From positions 179,709,536-179,773,535 of the forward strand of contig NC_134360.1 of the NCBI RefSeq assembly GCF_048569485.1: a stretch of DNA of 64,000 nucleotides, given 5' to 3'. Positions 1 through 11,520 of this stretch are shown one piece after another. The notes under the pieces were generated by a model, which was not told the origin of the DNA, did not search any database, and saw only the letters and a program-made list of their open reading frames with translations. The number at the start of each line of letters is the position of its first letter. Position 1 is the first letter of the stretch. The stretch is from Anomaloglossus baeobatrachus (lineage: Eukaryota > Chordata > Amphibia > Anura > Aromobatidae). The position numbers and the translations under genes are program-made.

Positions 1-980
1 GTTAAGGCTACTGAGCATGCTCAGGCACTTAGTGAATCAGAGGCTTGGTCCGGTAAGGACCTCACTGAGCATGTCCGTGAGGTGGCAGGCTCTGATAGGG
101 CAAAGGGTGTCAGGTGTCCTTATGACGTGGCCACTCCGGACTGGCTCGCAGACGCCCGCCCCTATGATCTGGCACCTCACCATTGGTCATCAGACGATGA
201 CTGGTGAAGTGTTTGGGGCGTGGCTGCCATGAGGTCATCAGTGACGTGGCGGTTCTGAATAGGCTGCTGGTGACGTCGCTGATGATATGGCACTCTGCTA
301 TAGGTCCTTGGTGGTTCCAACCTGGGTTTGGGGCGGATCTAGGTTATAAAAGGGGCTGGAAACAACATGGAGGTGCGCAGTCTTCACTCATATTCACTTA
401 GAATTCATGGTGGCATAAGCCTTGTTGGAAGCCGTAGGTAGGGCTAGGCGAACGGTGCCTGTCACGTCAAGATTCGTGGCTCAGCACATGAAGGTCAGGC
501 GCCGTGCTTCCTTGCTACCATTCCTGTTGTGCAATAGCAGTCCAGTGGCGTTAACTGGGCTGCGGCTGCGTCACCTGTCCAGTTGTGCCTCCTATGCACT
601 CGGACAGCATACCTGCTGCGTCACCTATCCGAGAGTGCCCTCTACGCACACGGACAACGCACCTGTTCGGTTGTGCCTCCTACGCGCAAGGACAGCATAC
701 CTCAGGACCCCTGTGGAGTTAACAGGGTGTTCCAGGATTGGGTGTGTGAACCTATTATCCTCCTTGGCTTCCCAGTCAACACTAACTGGGTTGTCGTCCG
801 GTCTGATGTGTCACTACACACGTGACCGGTTCCCTGGGTTATCTCAGAGCCATCCAGCTCTATAGTCTCCGCCTAACCCACAGGGTGCCAGCAGCTCCAT
901 TGCCATCTGGAACACGGTGGGCCCCGATTGGCGATTGGGATATATACCCCCTGGTCCTAATCTGCCGGTCCCCCCGTAAC
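1..980 (+). mobile_element. Probable solo LTR of an LTR retroelement
   Basis: The stretch opens with GTTAAGG at the window edge and closes with CCGTAACA at 980, which would be the TGTTA...TAACA ends of an LTR if the base before the window is T. A TATAAAA box lies at 343-349, as in a U3/R promoter, and short imperfect direct repeats (GTGCCTCCTA-type) fill 570-690. No coding part is attached: a TIR element begins directly after it. This is inferred from ends and TATA box only, so it could be another kind of repeat. It is a fossil with no open frame of note. Confidence 0.4.
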
Positions 981-1337
981 AGGCCGCTTTACACGCTACA
1001 ACATATCTAACGATGTGTCGGCGGGGTCACGACGTAAGTGACGCACATCCGGCATCGTTAGTGGTGTTTTAGCGTGTGACAGCAACGTCCGACTGCGATT
1101 GAACGTAAAACCGTTCATTGCATACACGTCGTTCATTTCCTAAAAATTGCACGTCGGGTTGTTAAATGTTCCCGAGGCAGCACACATCGCAGTGTGTGAC
1201 ACCCCGGGAACGATGAACAGATCTTACCTGCGTCCCGCCGGCAATGCGGAAGGAAGGAGGTGGGCGGGATGTTTACGTCCCGCTCATCTCCGCCCCTCCG
1301 CTTCTATTGGCCGGCTGCCGCGTGACGTCGGTGTGAC

Positions 1338-2122
1338 AACAGGGCAAATGGGTGCACCGCCAAATATGACCAATATATTAAATAATCGGAATGCTCACCT
1401 ATGCAGCAAAGCTAACATTGAAAGGAAGGAGAAAAAGTACTGCACATGGAGGGAGCACAACAGGAATAATAATAAAAAACAACCTTTATTGTGACAATTA
1501 TTAAAACCATTTAAAATACAAAAACACACCTAATCAACACGGCATGCCACCACAGCCACACCCCTCAATCACAATACAATATATATAAATCAAAGGGGGT
1601 TGACACGCCTACCCTGAGGAAGCCGCTGCTGTGCGGCGATACGCGTGGGTCCTGCTCACGGGATCTCATGCCCACCGCCCTCCTCATCTCCTTGTTCTTT
1701 CCAAACTGACCTTTTTTACCCTATACCCAGTGATGTTTATATACAACGGCAGACAATTGGTAAGATAGGATGGTTCTTCCTCCATCCGTCTTCACTCTGC
1801 TTTATGTGCACAAATTGGAATGGTTGGGCCTTGTTGTCCCTTTGTGCTGATATTGGGGTATAGGTGGAACATTATTCAAGTTTGGATATCACTTTTTATG
1901 TATATATTGTATTGATGGTTGTTATATGTAAATGGGTACACCCCCCTTTGATTTATATATATTGTATTGTGATTGAGGGGTTTGGCTGTGGTGGCATGCC
2001 GTGTTGATTAGGTGTGTTTTTGTATTTTAAATGGTTTTAATAATTGTCACAATAAAGGTTGTTTTTTATTATTATTCCTGTTGTGCTCCCTCCATGTGCA
2101 GTACTTTTTCTCCTTCCTTTCA
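1338..2122 (+). mobile_element. Inverted-repeat element with hammerhead relic (Penelope-like type)
   Basis: It is flanked by an 18-bp direct repeat, GCGTGACGTCGGTGTGAC at 1320-1337 and 2123-2140, read as a target-site duplication. Its outer about 170 bp (1420-1597 and 1950-2122) are near-perfect inverted repeats. The right arm carries CAATAAAGG close to its end, like a 3' end with a poly(A) signal. The left arm runs into a hammerhead-like core at 1614. A partial inverted copy joined to a ribozyme-bearing terminal repeat is the layout known for Penelope-like elements, but no reverse transcriptase is present, so the class is inferred. Confidence 0.55.
1608..1652 (+). ncRNA. Decayed hammerhead ribozyme
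   Basis: CTGAGGA (1614-1620, fits CUGANGA) is followed by helix II GCCGC/GCGGC with loop TGCTGT, then GATA in place of GAAA, the palindrome CGCG as a minimal helix III, and helix I ACC/GGT. The GATA change and G at the cleavage position (GTG) should make it inactive. Part of the element at 1338-2122. Confidence 0.45.
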
Positions 2123-2346
2123 GCGTGACGTCGGTGTGACGCCGAACGTCCCTCCCACTCCAGGAAGTGGATGTTCGCCGCCCACATCAAGGTCGTATGG
2201 AAGGGTAAGTACGTGTGACAGCTTTTAATCGATTGTGCGACACGGTCAACAAATTGAACGTGTCGCACATACGATGGGGGCGTGTCACATCGCATACAAT
2301 ATCGTATGCAGAATTGTAAGGTGTAAAGCAGGCTTAAGACTGAAAA

Positions 2347-2475
2347 TTATCTTGTGTTTCTTCCATTTTTAATAATTGGGCCAACAGTTGTTGCCCTCTC
2401 ACCAAGCTGCTTGCCTATTGCCCTGTAGCCCATGTCAGCCCTATGTAGGTCTACAATTTTGTCCCTGATGTCCTT
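2347..2475 (-). pseudogene. Tc1 transposase fragment (N-terminal helix-turn-helix)
   Basis: The minus-strand frame reads [20 protein letters not shown] and continues [18 protein letters not shown]. This is the paired-like DNA-binding start of a Tc1 transposase, which normally begins [20 protein letters not shown]. The catalytic DDE domain is absent. The frame runs on upstream into the inserted MITE, so the 161-codon open frame seen there is not a real protein. Confidence 0.7.
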
Positions 2476-2842
2476 AGGGTGCATGCCCACAATCAGTGTT
2501 TGCAGCGTTTTGGACGCAGAATGCTTAAGCTGCGTCCAAAATGCTGCATTGTACAGTACATAGTGGAGAGGCTTTCTAGAAATCTCGTGCCCACTGTACT
2601 TGTTTTTTCCACAACAAACACTGACCTGTGTCAGACGATGTGTCTTTCCAGACTGCAGCATGTCAATTATTTGCTGCGGATTCGCATGCATCATCCGTAG
2701 GGAGAACACAAGTGAGAGACCGCAACACACTGAACCCTGATCATGGATATGAGCAGCTGCGGTTTCCTGCGTCCTCCTGAGCAGCTGCAAACTCACTGCA
2801 TCCAGGACGCAGTGAGTCCTGATCATGGGCACAAACCCTTAG
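2474..2842. mobile_element. MITE inserted in the Tc1 copy
   Basis: Ends GGGTGCATGCCCACAATCAG (after 2476) and the complement of ATGATCAGGACT...GGGCACAAACCC near 2838 are inverted repeats, flanked by TTA on both sides (2474-2476, 2840-2842). It splits the Tc1 transposase start. A TTA duplication would fit a Harbinger-type MITE. A related copy lies at about 48234-48520 (shared TCCGTAGGGAGAACA and ends). Confidence 0.5.
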
Positions 2843-3028
2843 ACAGCTCTTTGGTCTTGGCCATGGTAGAGTGGTCGTAGTGTGATTGATTGTGTTGACA
2901 GGTGACTTTTATACAGTTAAGGAGTTCAAACAGGTGCAATTAATACAGGTAATGAGTACAGAGCAGGAGCTTCTTAAAGAAAAAATAACAGGTCTGTGAG
3001 AGCCAGAATTCTTGCTGGTTTGTAGGTG

Positions 3029-3957
3029 ATTATTATTATTTATTATTATAGTGCCATTTATTCCATGACGCTTTACAAGTGAAAGAGGGTATATGTACAA
3101 CAATCATTAACAGTACAAAACAGACTGGTATAGGAGGAGAGAGGACCCTGCCCGCGAGGGCTCACAGTCTACAGGGAATGGGTGATAGTACAATAGGTGA
3201 GGACAGAGCTGGTTGTGCAGTGGTCTACTGGACTGAGGGCTATTGTAGGTTTGTTGGAAGAGGTGTGTCTTGAGGTTCCTCTTGAAGCTTTCCACGGTAG
3301 GTGAGAGTCTGATGTGCTGAGGTAGAGCATTCCAGAGTATGGGGGATGCATGGGAGAAATCTTGTACGCGATTGTGGGAAGAGGAGATAAGAGAAGAGCA
3401 GAGAAGGATATCTTGTGAGGATCTGAGGTTGCGTGCAGGTAGGTACCGAGAGACTAGGTCACAGATGTAGGGGGGAGACAGGTTGTGCATGGCTTTGTAT
3501 GTCATTGTTAATGTTTTGAACTGGAGTCGTTGGGTGATGGGAAGCCAGTGAATGGATTGGCAGAGTGGCAAGGCTGGGGAGTAGCGAGGGGAGAGGTGGA
3601 TTAGGCGGGCCGCAGAGTTTAGGATAGATTAGAGGGGTGCAAGAGTGTTGGAAGGGAGGCCAGAGAGCAGGAGGTTGCAGTAGTCAAGGCGGGAGATGAT
3701 GAGGGCATGCACTAATGTTTTTGCTGATTCTTGGTTAAGGAAAGCACGGATCCGGGAGATATCTTTGAGTTGTAATCGGCATGAGTTGAAGAGGGCTTGG
3801 ATGTGTGGCTTGAAGGATAGAGCAGAGTCGAGTGTTACTCCAAGGCAACGTGCTTGTGAGACTGGGGAGAGTGAGCAACCATCGAGTTTGATGGAAAGGC
3901 TTATTGGAGATGAGTGAGGAGGGGGAAAGACAATGAACTCTGTTTTGTCCATGTTAA
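3029..3957 (-). mobile_element. L2/CR1-group LINE, 3' end
   Basis: Minus-strand frames at 3952-3629 and 3571-3107 give the reverse transcriptase C-terminus of an L2/CR1-group LINE: RCLGVTLDSALSFKPHI, LIISRLDYCNLLLSGLP, then HWLPITQRLQFKTLTMTYKA and HNLSPPYICDLVSRYLP. The 3' end at 3029-3050 is a short (TAA)n-type tail, typical of L2. It interrupts the Tc1 leader. The two frames are offset, so the copy is 5'-truncated and broken. Confidence 0.75.
3107..3952 (-). pseudogene. LINE reverse transcriptase C-terminal remnant
   Basis: Two adjacent minus-strand blocks (107 and 154 codons) cover the RT thumb and C-terminal region. The YADD catalytic block is upstream and absent. RLDYCNLLL and LPVxxRIxFK-like signatures point to the L2/CR1 group rather than L1. 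It is 5'-truncated, with one frame change between the blocks near 3571-3629. Confidence 0.7.
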
Positions 3958-4157
3958 GTTTTAGGAATCAAATACTTATTTCATGCAATAACATGCAAAT
4001 TATTTACAAATCAAACAATCTGGTTTTCTGGATTTTATTATTCTGTCTGTCACAGTTGAAGTGTACATACGATAAAAATTACAGACCTCTCTATTCTTTG
4101 TAGGTGGAAAAACTTGCAAAATTGGCAGTGTATCAAATACTTATTTTCCCCACTGTA

Positions 4158-5115
4158 TGACCATGGCGTGTTATATAACAAAAATTCTATAGTTTGCTTA
4201 TAGTTACTATGAGAAATACCAGCGGCTTACAAAGTGTTTGTGGTGATAGTCGATAAATGTTAAAACTTCCCTTATAATAAAAGTTCTGTTATTTCATATC
4301 TGGCCAATATAATAAAAAAGTACCAAATCCAAGTGAAGTTGCACAAGCTGGCGCCTTAGTGGTGGGGATGTGCGTGGTGCACTATTTGGGTGTAAGAGGA
4401 GCCAAACTGTTATGGAGGCGTCTGTGGGAAATACATTGTGAGAGGTCATCTATGAGAAGCTCATTGTATGTGGGTATCTGGTATTTTGCCTCCTACATAT
4501 TAACAATGTGCCTCTATGTTACGGGGACTATCTACTTGTCACTAACATCTGATTACGTGTGACTAAAGGCTCCTTCACATGACTATGTTATATGGTTAAG
4601 AGCAGATTTCATCAGAGGCTTCAAAGAACTATGCACTTTTTCTCCTATGAGATGTTTCTCAATACCTGAAGAAGTAAAACAAGCTCAAAACATCTAAGAT
4701 ATGAACAGTAAAAAGCTTTTTCAACATCTCCGAATCCCTGGAGCAGAATTAGGGGACTCTCCATTGCATGCGCACCCGAAACATGAAGCCAATGCCCATA
4801 GGAGGGCGGAACACTACACAGTGGAATGTCAGCAATTGTGGTGCGCCGGCGCGGGATCTCAGGACAAAAACTAGACGTCACAGGGACACTGTGACCCAGA
4901 TGGAAGACTACAGCTACACTAATGGAGCAAGGAGGTAGCACTATCTTCTGGGCAGCATCTTGGAAGAGCTCATTTACAAAGAGGGATAAAAGATGATTTT
5001 TCCAGAAGAAGGTATCTGATATGAGGCAGACAGATATGATTATTTTTGCACTCTATTGTTTGTATGCCCATATTAATAGGTTAGACATTTCAAATGGCAT
5101 GACAGATGATTCCCT
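4158..5115. other. No gene seen; old repeat fragments
   Basis: No coding or RNA gene was recognised. The right edge, GACAGATGATTCCCTTTAA at 5101-5119, resembles the right end of a T2-type TTAA element abutting the next element. Around 4663-4700, CTGAAGA...AAAAC could be a very decayed hammerhead core, but its helices are poor. Confidence 0.4.
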
Positions 5116-5154
5116 TTAACCCCTTCACGACCTTGGACATCCCGGTACAGCTTT

Positions 5155-8087
5155 CATCCATGCTTATTCCCTGTGAAGACATTATGTACCCCGAAAATTG
5201 AATCTCGGTCCGATGGAATTCACACTTTTCCAGTTTGATATAAAGATGGTTCTGTCGAAGGCGCTCCAATACCATCCTCACATGTCTATGATGTTCATCT
5301 GTGGAGTTAGAAAAGATTAAAATATCGTCTAGATAAATCACCACAAATGTATCCATGAGATCCCTGAAGATATCATTAACTAGATGTTGAAAGGTAGCTG
5401 GGGCGTTACACAGGCCGAACGGCATAACTAGATATTCAAAATGTCCATAGCGTGACCTGAATGCAGTCTTCCATTCATCCCCAGGTCTAATGCGGACCAA
5501 ATTATAGGACCCACGGAGATCCAATTTAGAAAAAAAAATCTTTGCATGCCGAACTCTAATAATTCAGGGATTAAAGGCAGTGGGTAGCGGTTTCTGATTG
5601 TGACCTTATTGAGCTCCCGATAGTCTATGCAGGGCCTAAAAGAGCCTTCTTTCTTTTTCACAAAAAAGATGGGTGCGCCTGCAGGAGATGAAGAGTGGCG
5701 AATGAAGCCCTTGGCTAAATTTTCATCTATATAGTCCTTCAATGCTTTTACCTCTGGTCCAGCCAGGGGGTAAATTTTGCCAAAGGGTATCTCAGCACCA
5801 GGTAAAAGTTCAATTGGACAGTCATAGGGACGGTGGGGGGGAAGCTGGTCAGCGTTCCACTTATCACACACATACGCATACTCACAGTATATTGCTGGTA
5901 GCTCGGAGACTGGCGTGGGTATCTTAGGGGCTGAACAGACTGAAATCCCAGGACTTATCTGCTTCTGCTTCTCTGGAAAATGCAGCTCCTTGGTTTCCCA
6001 GTTTATTGTAGGGTTCTGAGCCTGCAGCCATGGCAATCCTAGGATGATGGGAAAATGGGGAGAAGAGATTAGCATAAAAGACAGTCTCTCTTGATGATTG
6101 TTACCCAGGAGAACCTTCAGGGGCTCTGTCTCATGATCCACTGGTCCAGAGGTTAACAGTGAACCATCCACAGTCTCCATCTGTACAGGAGTAGTCTTCT
6201 TCACAGAAATTATCCCATGTTTCTGGGCAAAGGAAATGTCCATAAAATTGCTGCTTGCTCCGGAAATCAATCATAGCAGAGCTAGACACCCTGACTGTGT
6301 TAACCCAGAGCTTGATGGAGAGAAATATATGAGAATTGTTCTTCTTACAAATCGGCTGAGACACTGCTGAGGAAACCTGAAAAACTGCAGCATTGATACT
6401 GGAATCGGAGTCAGAAATAACGGAGTTCAAGTCCGAATAATCAATGTCTATAGCTGCTGATCTCTCTGGAGCCCGTGATTCAGATATTACAGATCTCCTT
6501 TCACAGCATTCACAGTGTACAACAGCTGCGGTAGTCTTATGGGATCGGCTGGGGCAGTTTGTAAGGAAATGCCCTGACTTACCGCAATAGAAACATACAT
6601 TTTCCTTCAGTCGATGTTCCTTGCGTGCATCACTGACCTGTCTCTGTAGAGAGTCCACCTGCATGGGTTCAGGGTCTCGAGTTCTTCTACCAAGAGACTC
6701 CTTAACTGGAGAAGAAGGAAGGAAATTGTTAATACGGTAATTTTCAGATACTCTCTCCTGTCTGCGCTCAGTAAGACGGACATCGATCCGAATGCAGGAA
6801 TTGATGAAATCTCCCAAGGCAGAGGGAGGATCTGCACGAGCAAGTTCGTCCTTAATCACAGAAGACAATCCTTTCCGGAAGACAGACTTCTTGGCGGAGC
6901 TATCCCAAGTGGTGTCGAGGGCCCATCTTCTGAACTCCCAGGCATACTCTGCTACAGAATGTTTATCCTGACGCAAAGTCAACATGGGTGCTTCTGCTGT
7001 AGCACCTCGGTTCGGGTCATCAAACACCTGACCCATGGCTGAAATGAAATCATTCAGATTATTCAAACAATCATCATCAGTCTCAATCAGGGGATTAGCC
7101 CATGCAAGGGCCTTGTTGATGAGCAGCATGATTATTGTTAGCACTCTCGATCGCTCACTGAGGAACTGTGATGCATGAGCAGCAAAAAACAGTTTGCATT
7201 GGTTAATAAATCCCCTGAATTTTTCCCGTCCACCGCCAAAGTGGAATGGTTGCAACTTGGGGATTCCAGAAACCGGGGGTGAAGATGGTGCTTGGAGTCG
7301 CCTCTAGGGCCTCAATCCGGGCCCGTAAATCACGAATGGTTTGTCCAAAAACCTGCAGATTGTGTTCATTACGATCCTGCACACTTGCACAGCTGGTCTT
7401 TAAAGCCTGTAACTCAGTAAGAATTGTGTCTGTCACTTCACACAGATTGCTAATACGGGCTTCCATATTCCCAGACCCTGCAGACTATTCTTGGCTTCTG
7501 AATCTTGTAAGGTGTTAAATACTGTTTGTATAGAGTCTAGTGCAAGGGTACACAGACACAGGTTTGCTAAACAGTTCTTGTATTACTTCATACAAGTAAG
7601 TGCACAAAACATGAAGGGTTAAACAGTTGCAGGGTGCAGAGGCTGGGAACAAATTAATCAGGAATGGATCCTCAAAGTTCAGCAGAAGTGTCAAAGTATA
7701 ATCAGTCTCTCTTACTGTACTTGTAAACGTCCATGGCAGAGCAGAAGGGTTCCTGTGTGGACACGAGTTCCAGGGATCCAAAACAGAGGATGGCAGAAAA
7801 GTAGTTCTTCCAAAGACTTCAGGAGATCAAGTTACAGGCAGGCTGCTAACAGGATTCAGAAGCACTGGTCCATCAGCTGAGATGGCTTAAGCAGGTAATT
7901 GGCAGGGAACAGGGCGGGAACATAGAAGCTGAGGAATCCATATTGACTGAGGGCAAAAGTGAGGGCAACAGAACAGGAAGCAAGATGGCCTATGAAGAAA
8001 AAACAGATTAAAGCAAAATGACAAAACAAGGCAAAAAGTCAGAGAACCTCACACTTCCATTGCTCACAGGGCTGTTGTCACGTAACA
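5155..8087 (-). mobile_element. Ty3/Gypsy LTR retroelement fragment
   Basis: This is a fossil element read on the minus strand. In order: an LTR, a short leader, gag with a CCHC zinc knuckle (CFYCGKSGHFLTNC near 6595-6555), an aspartic-protease-like region, and the first part of a Gypsy reverse transcriptase ([13 protein letters not shown] and YLDDILIFS near 5430-5320). RNase H, integrase and the far LTR are not present, so only the 5' half remains. It is broken, with a few breaks in the coding part, and of moderate age by eye. Confidence 0.9.
7513..8087 (-). repeat. 5' LTR of the Ty3/Gypsy fragment
   Basis: On the minus strand it begins TGTTACGTGACAACA at 8087 and ends TATTTAACA at 7513, i.e. 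TGTTA...TAACA ends. The gag region opens about 45 bases downstream. The opposite LTR was not found in the window, so boundaries rest on the terminal motifs only. Confidence 0.55.
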
Positions 8088-9042
8088 CCTCAGCCATGGA
8101 TTCGAACTTTGTAGCCAGTCATCATCATTATTAATCTCTTCATTCTGTTTCCTTATATTATACATCAGCTGCAGGCCACATCCTGTTACTCATATACAAA
8201 AGAAAACTTGTCTATAAAAAAGCATATAGAAAAATATATAGTATTCTCACAGTAAAAAGCATATAGAAAAACATATAGCATTCCCACACTGTCAATCTCT
8301 GACAGCAGGATTTAAGGCACTCTGGAGGGGAGTGTGCCATTCCCCTCCACCATTGGCAGCCCCGTGACGCGATTTTGGGGCACCAATGGATTGTTATAAC
8401 AGTCAGAGTCAGCTGATGACCCCTGTTGGTGTCATGACGTAGTTCCTGTGAATGCCGACTGAGTGCCAGCATTCATAGGAGATCAGCATTTCTGATGCTC
8501 AGAGGAATGCTGAAGCAATGCTCTGAACAGCAGAAGTGACTGGACAGTCCAGGATTCAAGTCCCCTAAAGGGACTAGTAAAAAAAAAAAAGTGTGGAAAA
8601 AAAAAATGTTTAAGAATATGAAAACAAAAATCCCACAAGTTCAAATCACCCCCCTTTTCCCCATTGAAAATAAAACAATTAAAAAACAACAAACAACACA
8701 TATTTGGTATTGCTGTGGTCAGAAATGCCCGATCTATCAAAATATAAAATCAATTAATCTGTTCGGTAAAGGGAATAACAAGAAACTAAAAAAATCAAAG
8801 CTCCAGAATTATGAGTTTTTGGTCACAGCAATGTCGTAATAAAAGGCAATAACAGGCGATGAAAACATTGTATATATCCCAAAATGTTATAATGAAAATG
8901 TTAGCTCAACGAAAAAAAAACCCCATGACTGAGCCCCAGATCCTGAAAATTAAGAACGCTACGGGGTCTCGTAAAATGGTGACAAAAGTGCAATTCTTTT
9001 TTTTTTTTTTTTTTTACAAAATTCAGATTTTTTTTTCACCAC
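8088..9042. other. Interior of the TTAA element; no gene
   Basis: AT-rich sequence with homopolymer runs; 8600-8900 matches the compact copy at 40550-40900 in reverse orientation (for example CATATTTGGTATTGC and GATCTATCAAAATATAAAAT). At 8217-8288 there are two tandem copies of a roughly 37-bp unit (AAAAAGCATATAGAAAAA). The small open frames here are low-complexity and not credible genes. Confidence 0.5.
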
Positions 9043-9084
9043 TTAAAGGGAACCTGTCAAGTTCAATATGCAGAAAACCAAAAG

Positions 9085-9740
9085 AAAAAAACTCCTAAAA
9101 ATGTCTTTATTAGTGTTAAATATTAAAATCTATGAGTATAAAACAAGGTTGCTTTAACATAGTCATTATATAGACTGGTTAATTAAGGTGGGTGTAAAAG
9201 GGTGATAGACACGATTAGTGAGGATAGTGCTAGTTGTTTGCTATTCTCAAGGTAGGGACAACTATAGTAGTTGTGCTTCTTACTCAAGTAGTTTTTTAGA
9301 ATGAATTGTAGGGAGATTGGGGACAAACTATCTATCCCTCCCTTTCACCTACCTACCAGCGGAGGTGCACCATACGTTGTTGGGTACCCCCGCTCTTCGT
9401 CGTCTCTCCCTATTTTCTCCCTGCAGCTCGTCAGTTGCAACCGGGAGACCCACCACCAAGGGAAATAAATAGTGCAATTAGTCACAGGTCGTTATTCAGC
9501 CGTACACAAGTATGTTCCAGCAATATAATAGATATGATAAGAATCTCAGATCAATGAAAAGAATTTTTTTAGAATCCCAGCAGGGATAACTTATCTGCTG
9601 GGACCATCCAGTACTATATCCCGTTTATCCCGACGCGTTTCCCCCCTATATTTTTCTTAGGGGTTCATCAGGGGAATATCTGATCCGAGGCTTGTTTCTA
9701 AAAAAGATATTACATATTTCTAATATAATGCATTGTAATG
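9085..9740 (-). mobile_element. Hammerhead-bearing element (Penelope-like type), minus strand
   Basis: On the minus strand a hammerhead core at 9675-9628 is followed about 550 bp later by a 3'-type end containing CTAATAAAGACATTTTTAGG (9085-9115). The same order, hammerhead then AATAAA-like end, occurs in the elements at 1338 and 41461. Boundaries are approximate, and no reverse transcriptase or endonuclease frame is present. Confidence 0.45.
9628..9675 (-). ncRNA. Hammerhead ribozyme, near-consensus
   Basis: Minus strand: helix I TCCC (9675-9672) and GGGA (9631-9628); CTGATGA (9671-9665); helix II CCCCTA/TAGGGG; GAAA (9641-9638); minimal self-complementary CGCG as helix III; cleavage triplet ending TC at 9632. 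All core positions fit the hammerhead consensus. The one-pair helix III with a palindromic loop matches hammerheads reported in Penelope-like elements, which are thought to act as dimers. Confidence 0.65.
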
Positions 9741-10519
9741 TCTTAAAGTCTACATAGGTTCTCAAGGAGATGGCACTCAGGATATTAATACGGTGTGAGG
9801 GAGCATACCTTAAAGATCCAAGGATACCGACAAACAGAGCGTGACATTAGTGGCCCATAATAGGGTCAGTCGTCCAGTATACAGTCGCTGGCTGCATTCA
9901 AAATACTGCAGGTCCCATGGTGCCGGCTACTCTGTAGTACAACCTCCCACATCCATCCCTGTCTTTTAAATGGGTTGACTTCTTACCATTCCCGGTTCCC
10001 TGATGCCGCGCCGGAAGTGCTATATACGTCACTTCCACATCCGCTCCATGAGACCGCATTGTTGCGCTCCATGGCGACCAACCGGAAATAATCCGGAGAT
10101 CACTTCCGCAGATGCGCAGTGCAGTGGTTCTAGGCGTGCCACGATGCCGCGCCGGAAGTGACCCATAACGTCACTTCCTATGTGCGGCTTCTCCAAACCT
10201 CCCCGTGATGCCGGATCAACACATGATATCGACGTCACTGCCAGATAAGCGCAGTAACATTGTCAAAGGGTATTGATGACATCGCCCACACTGTGCATGT
10301 TTATTCTGGGCCTGGCAGATTCCAACGCGCCGGCCTCCCTGTATACACACCACTGTTGGGAGTATAGTTCTCTGCAATTTGCAGCATAAGTGCAGGGCAG
10401 CATATCGATCCATTAGCACGTATATATACATGTATATTTAGATATAATAAATATCATATATGCCACTGGGAGTAGGATAAACTTCCACTTATGAACCACT
10501 CCTCCTATAATGCCTAGTT
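9741..10519. other. No gene; mixed repeat sequence
   Basis: Contains two copies of a short unit GATGCCGCGCCGGAAGTG (10002-10019, 10144-10161), each followed by a CGTCACTTCC-like complement, probably pieces of one old inverted repeat. No credible reading frame or RNA was seen. Confidence 0.4.
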
Positions 10520-11195
10520 CCAGCAAAAAACTGACAGTGTATACTGTCTTTCTGTGTATACTGTCTGTCTGTGTATACAGTCTGTCTGTCTGTTTATACA
10601 ATCTGTCTGTGTATTCAGTCTGTCTGTGTATAGTCTGTCTGTTTGTGTATACAGTCTGTCTGTGTGTGTATACAGTCTGTCTGTGTGTGTATACAGTCTG
10701 TCTGTCTGTGTATACAGTCTGTCTGTTTGTGTATACAGTCTGTCTGTGTATACAGTCTGTCTGTCTGTGTATACAGTCTGTCTGTGTATACAGTCTGTCT
10801 GTCTGTGTATACTATCTATCTGTATATACTGTCTGTCTGTGTATACAGTCTGTCTGTCTGTTTATACAATCTGTCTGTGTATTCAGTCTGTCTGTGTATA
10901 CAGTCTGTCTGTCTGTTTATACAATCTGTCTGTGTATTCAGTCTGTCTGTGTATACAGTCTGTCTGTTTGTGTATACAGTCTGTCTGTGTGTGTATACAG
11001 TCTGTCTGTCTGTGTATACAGTCTGTCTGTCTGTGTATACAGTCTGTCTGTTTGTGTATACAGTCTGTCTGTGTGTGTATACAGTCTGTCTGTCTGTGTA
11101 TACAGTCTGTCTGTCTGTGTATACAGTCTGTCTGTGTATACTATCTATCTGTATATACTGTCTGTCTGTGTAAACAGTCTGTCTGTGTAATTTTC
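10520..11195. repeat. Microsatellite array, GTGTATACAGTCTGTCT units
   Basis: Tandem imperfect copies of GTGTATACAGTCTGTCTGTCT, with unit length varying as TCTG or TGTG steps are added. All reading frames stay open (CVYSLSV-type peptides) only because the repeat lacks stops, so the long open frames on both strands are artefacts. A GTATACTATCTATCTGTATATACT block appears at both 10807 and 11136, marking a duplication of a multi-unit segment. Confidence 0.9.
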
Positions 11196-11235
11196 TGAGG
11201 GAAACAACTTCAAAAGTGCTAACACTTTTAGCCAT

Positions 11236-11237
<2 letters not shown>

Positions 11238-11269
<32 letters not shown>
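11238..11269. repeat. (TA)n microsatellite
   Basis: About 16 TA dinucleotides directly left of the inverted-repeat element at 11272. Confidence 0.9.
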
Positions 11270-11272
<3 letters not shown>

Positions 11273-11520
11273 AGCAAGGATGGTTTACCTTAGGGAGATC
11301 AACATCCACCACTGCGGAGACACCATCACGTGTTTCTCAACGCAGTGATTCTAGAGCAATGCCCCCTGGGGAATATTCAAAGCAAGAAGGCCTGCGGAGA
11401 CACCATCACATGTTTCTCAACACTGGCAGGAAAATAGCCAGGTCTTTCACCGGGAAGGAACAACCACGGGAAGGGCAGTCTCCAGTCAAGGAGACCACCT
11501 ATGCCAAACATGGTATCCAT

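Larger units (their letters stand above)
981..2337. mobile_element. Non-autonomous TIR element (MITE), split by an insertion
   Basis: Ends match as inverted repeats: GGCCGCTTTACAC at 981 and the complement of GTGTAAAGCAGGC at about 2320-2332. The interior (TAACGATGTGTCGG, GGAAGGAGGTGGGCGGGATG, CTCCGCCCCTCCGCTTCTAT) is shared with a second complete copy at 19876-20414, which fixes the family. Without the 785-bp insertion at 1338-2122 it would be about 570 bp, like the other copy. No transposase is present. The superfamily is not certain; a hAT-like origin is possible. Confidence 0.55.
2338..4155 (-). mobile_element. Tc1-like DNA transposon, 5' part, with two insertions
   Basis: Read on the minus strand, the copy starts at 4155 with the Tc1 end CAGTGGGGAAAATAAGTATT next to a TA, passes through a leader, an ATG context reading MAKTKELS (about 2840-2865), and reaches the transposase N-terminus at 2475-2347. 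The C-terminal two thirds and the other TIR are missing, the element ending against the TIR element at 2337. It is interrupted by a LINE (3029-3957) and a MITE (2474-2842). It is an immobile fossil. Confidence 0.75.

Noticed and set aside
4663-4702. Possible sixth hammerhead (CTGAAGA...AAAAC)
   Set aside because: Helix II and helix I pairing are poor and no inverted partner was found, so it is not better than chance.
10510-11277. Cys/Val/Ser-rich and Tyr/Thr/Gln-rich long frames on both strands
   Set aside because: All are translations of one microsatellite; three forward frames and one reverse frame being open shows absence of stops, not coding.
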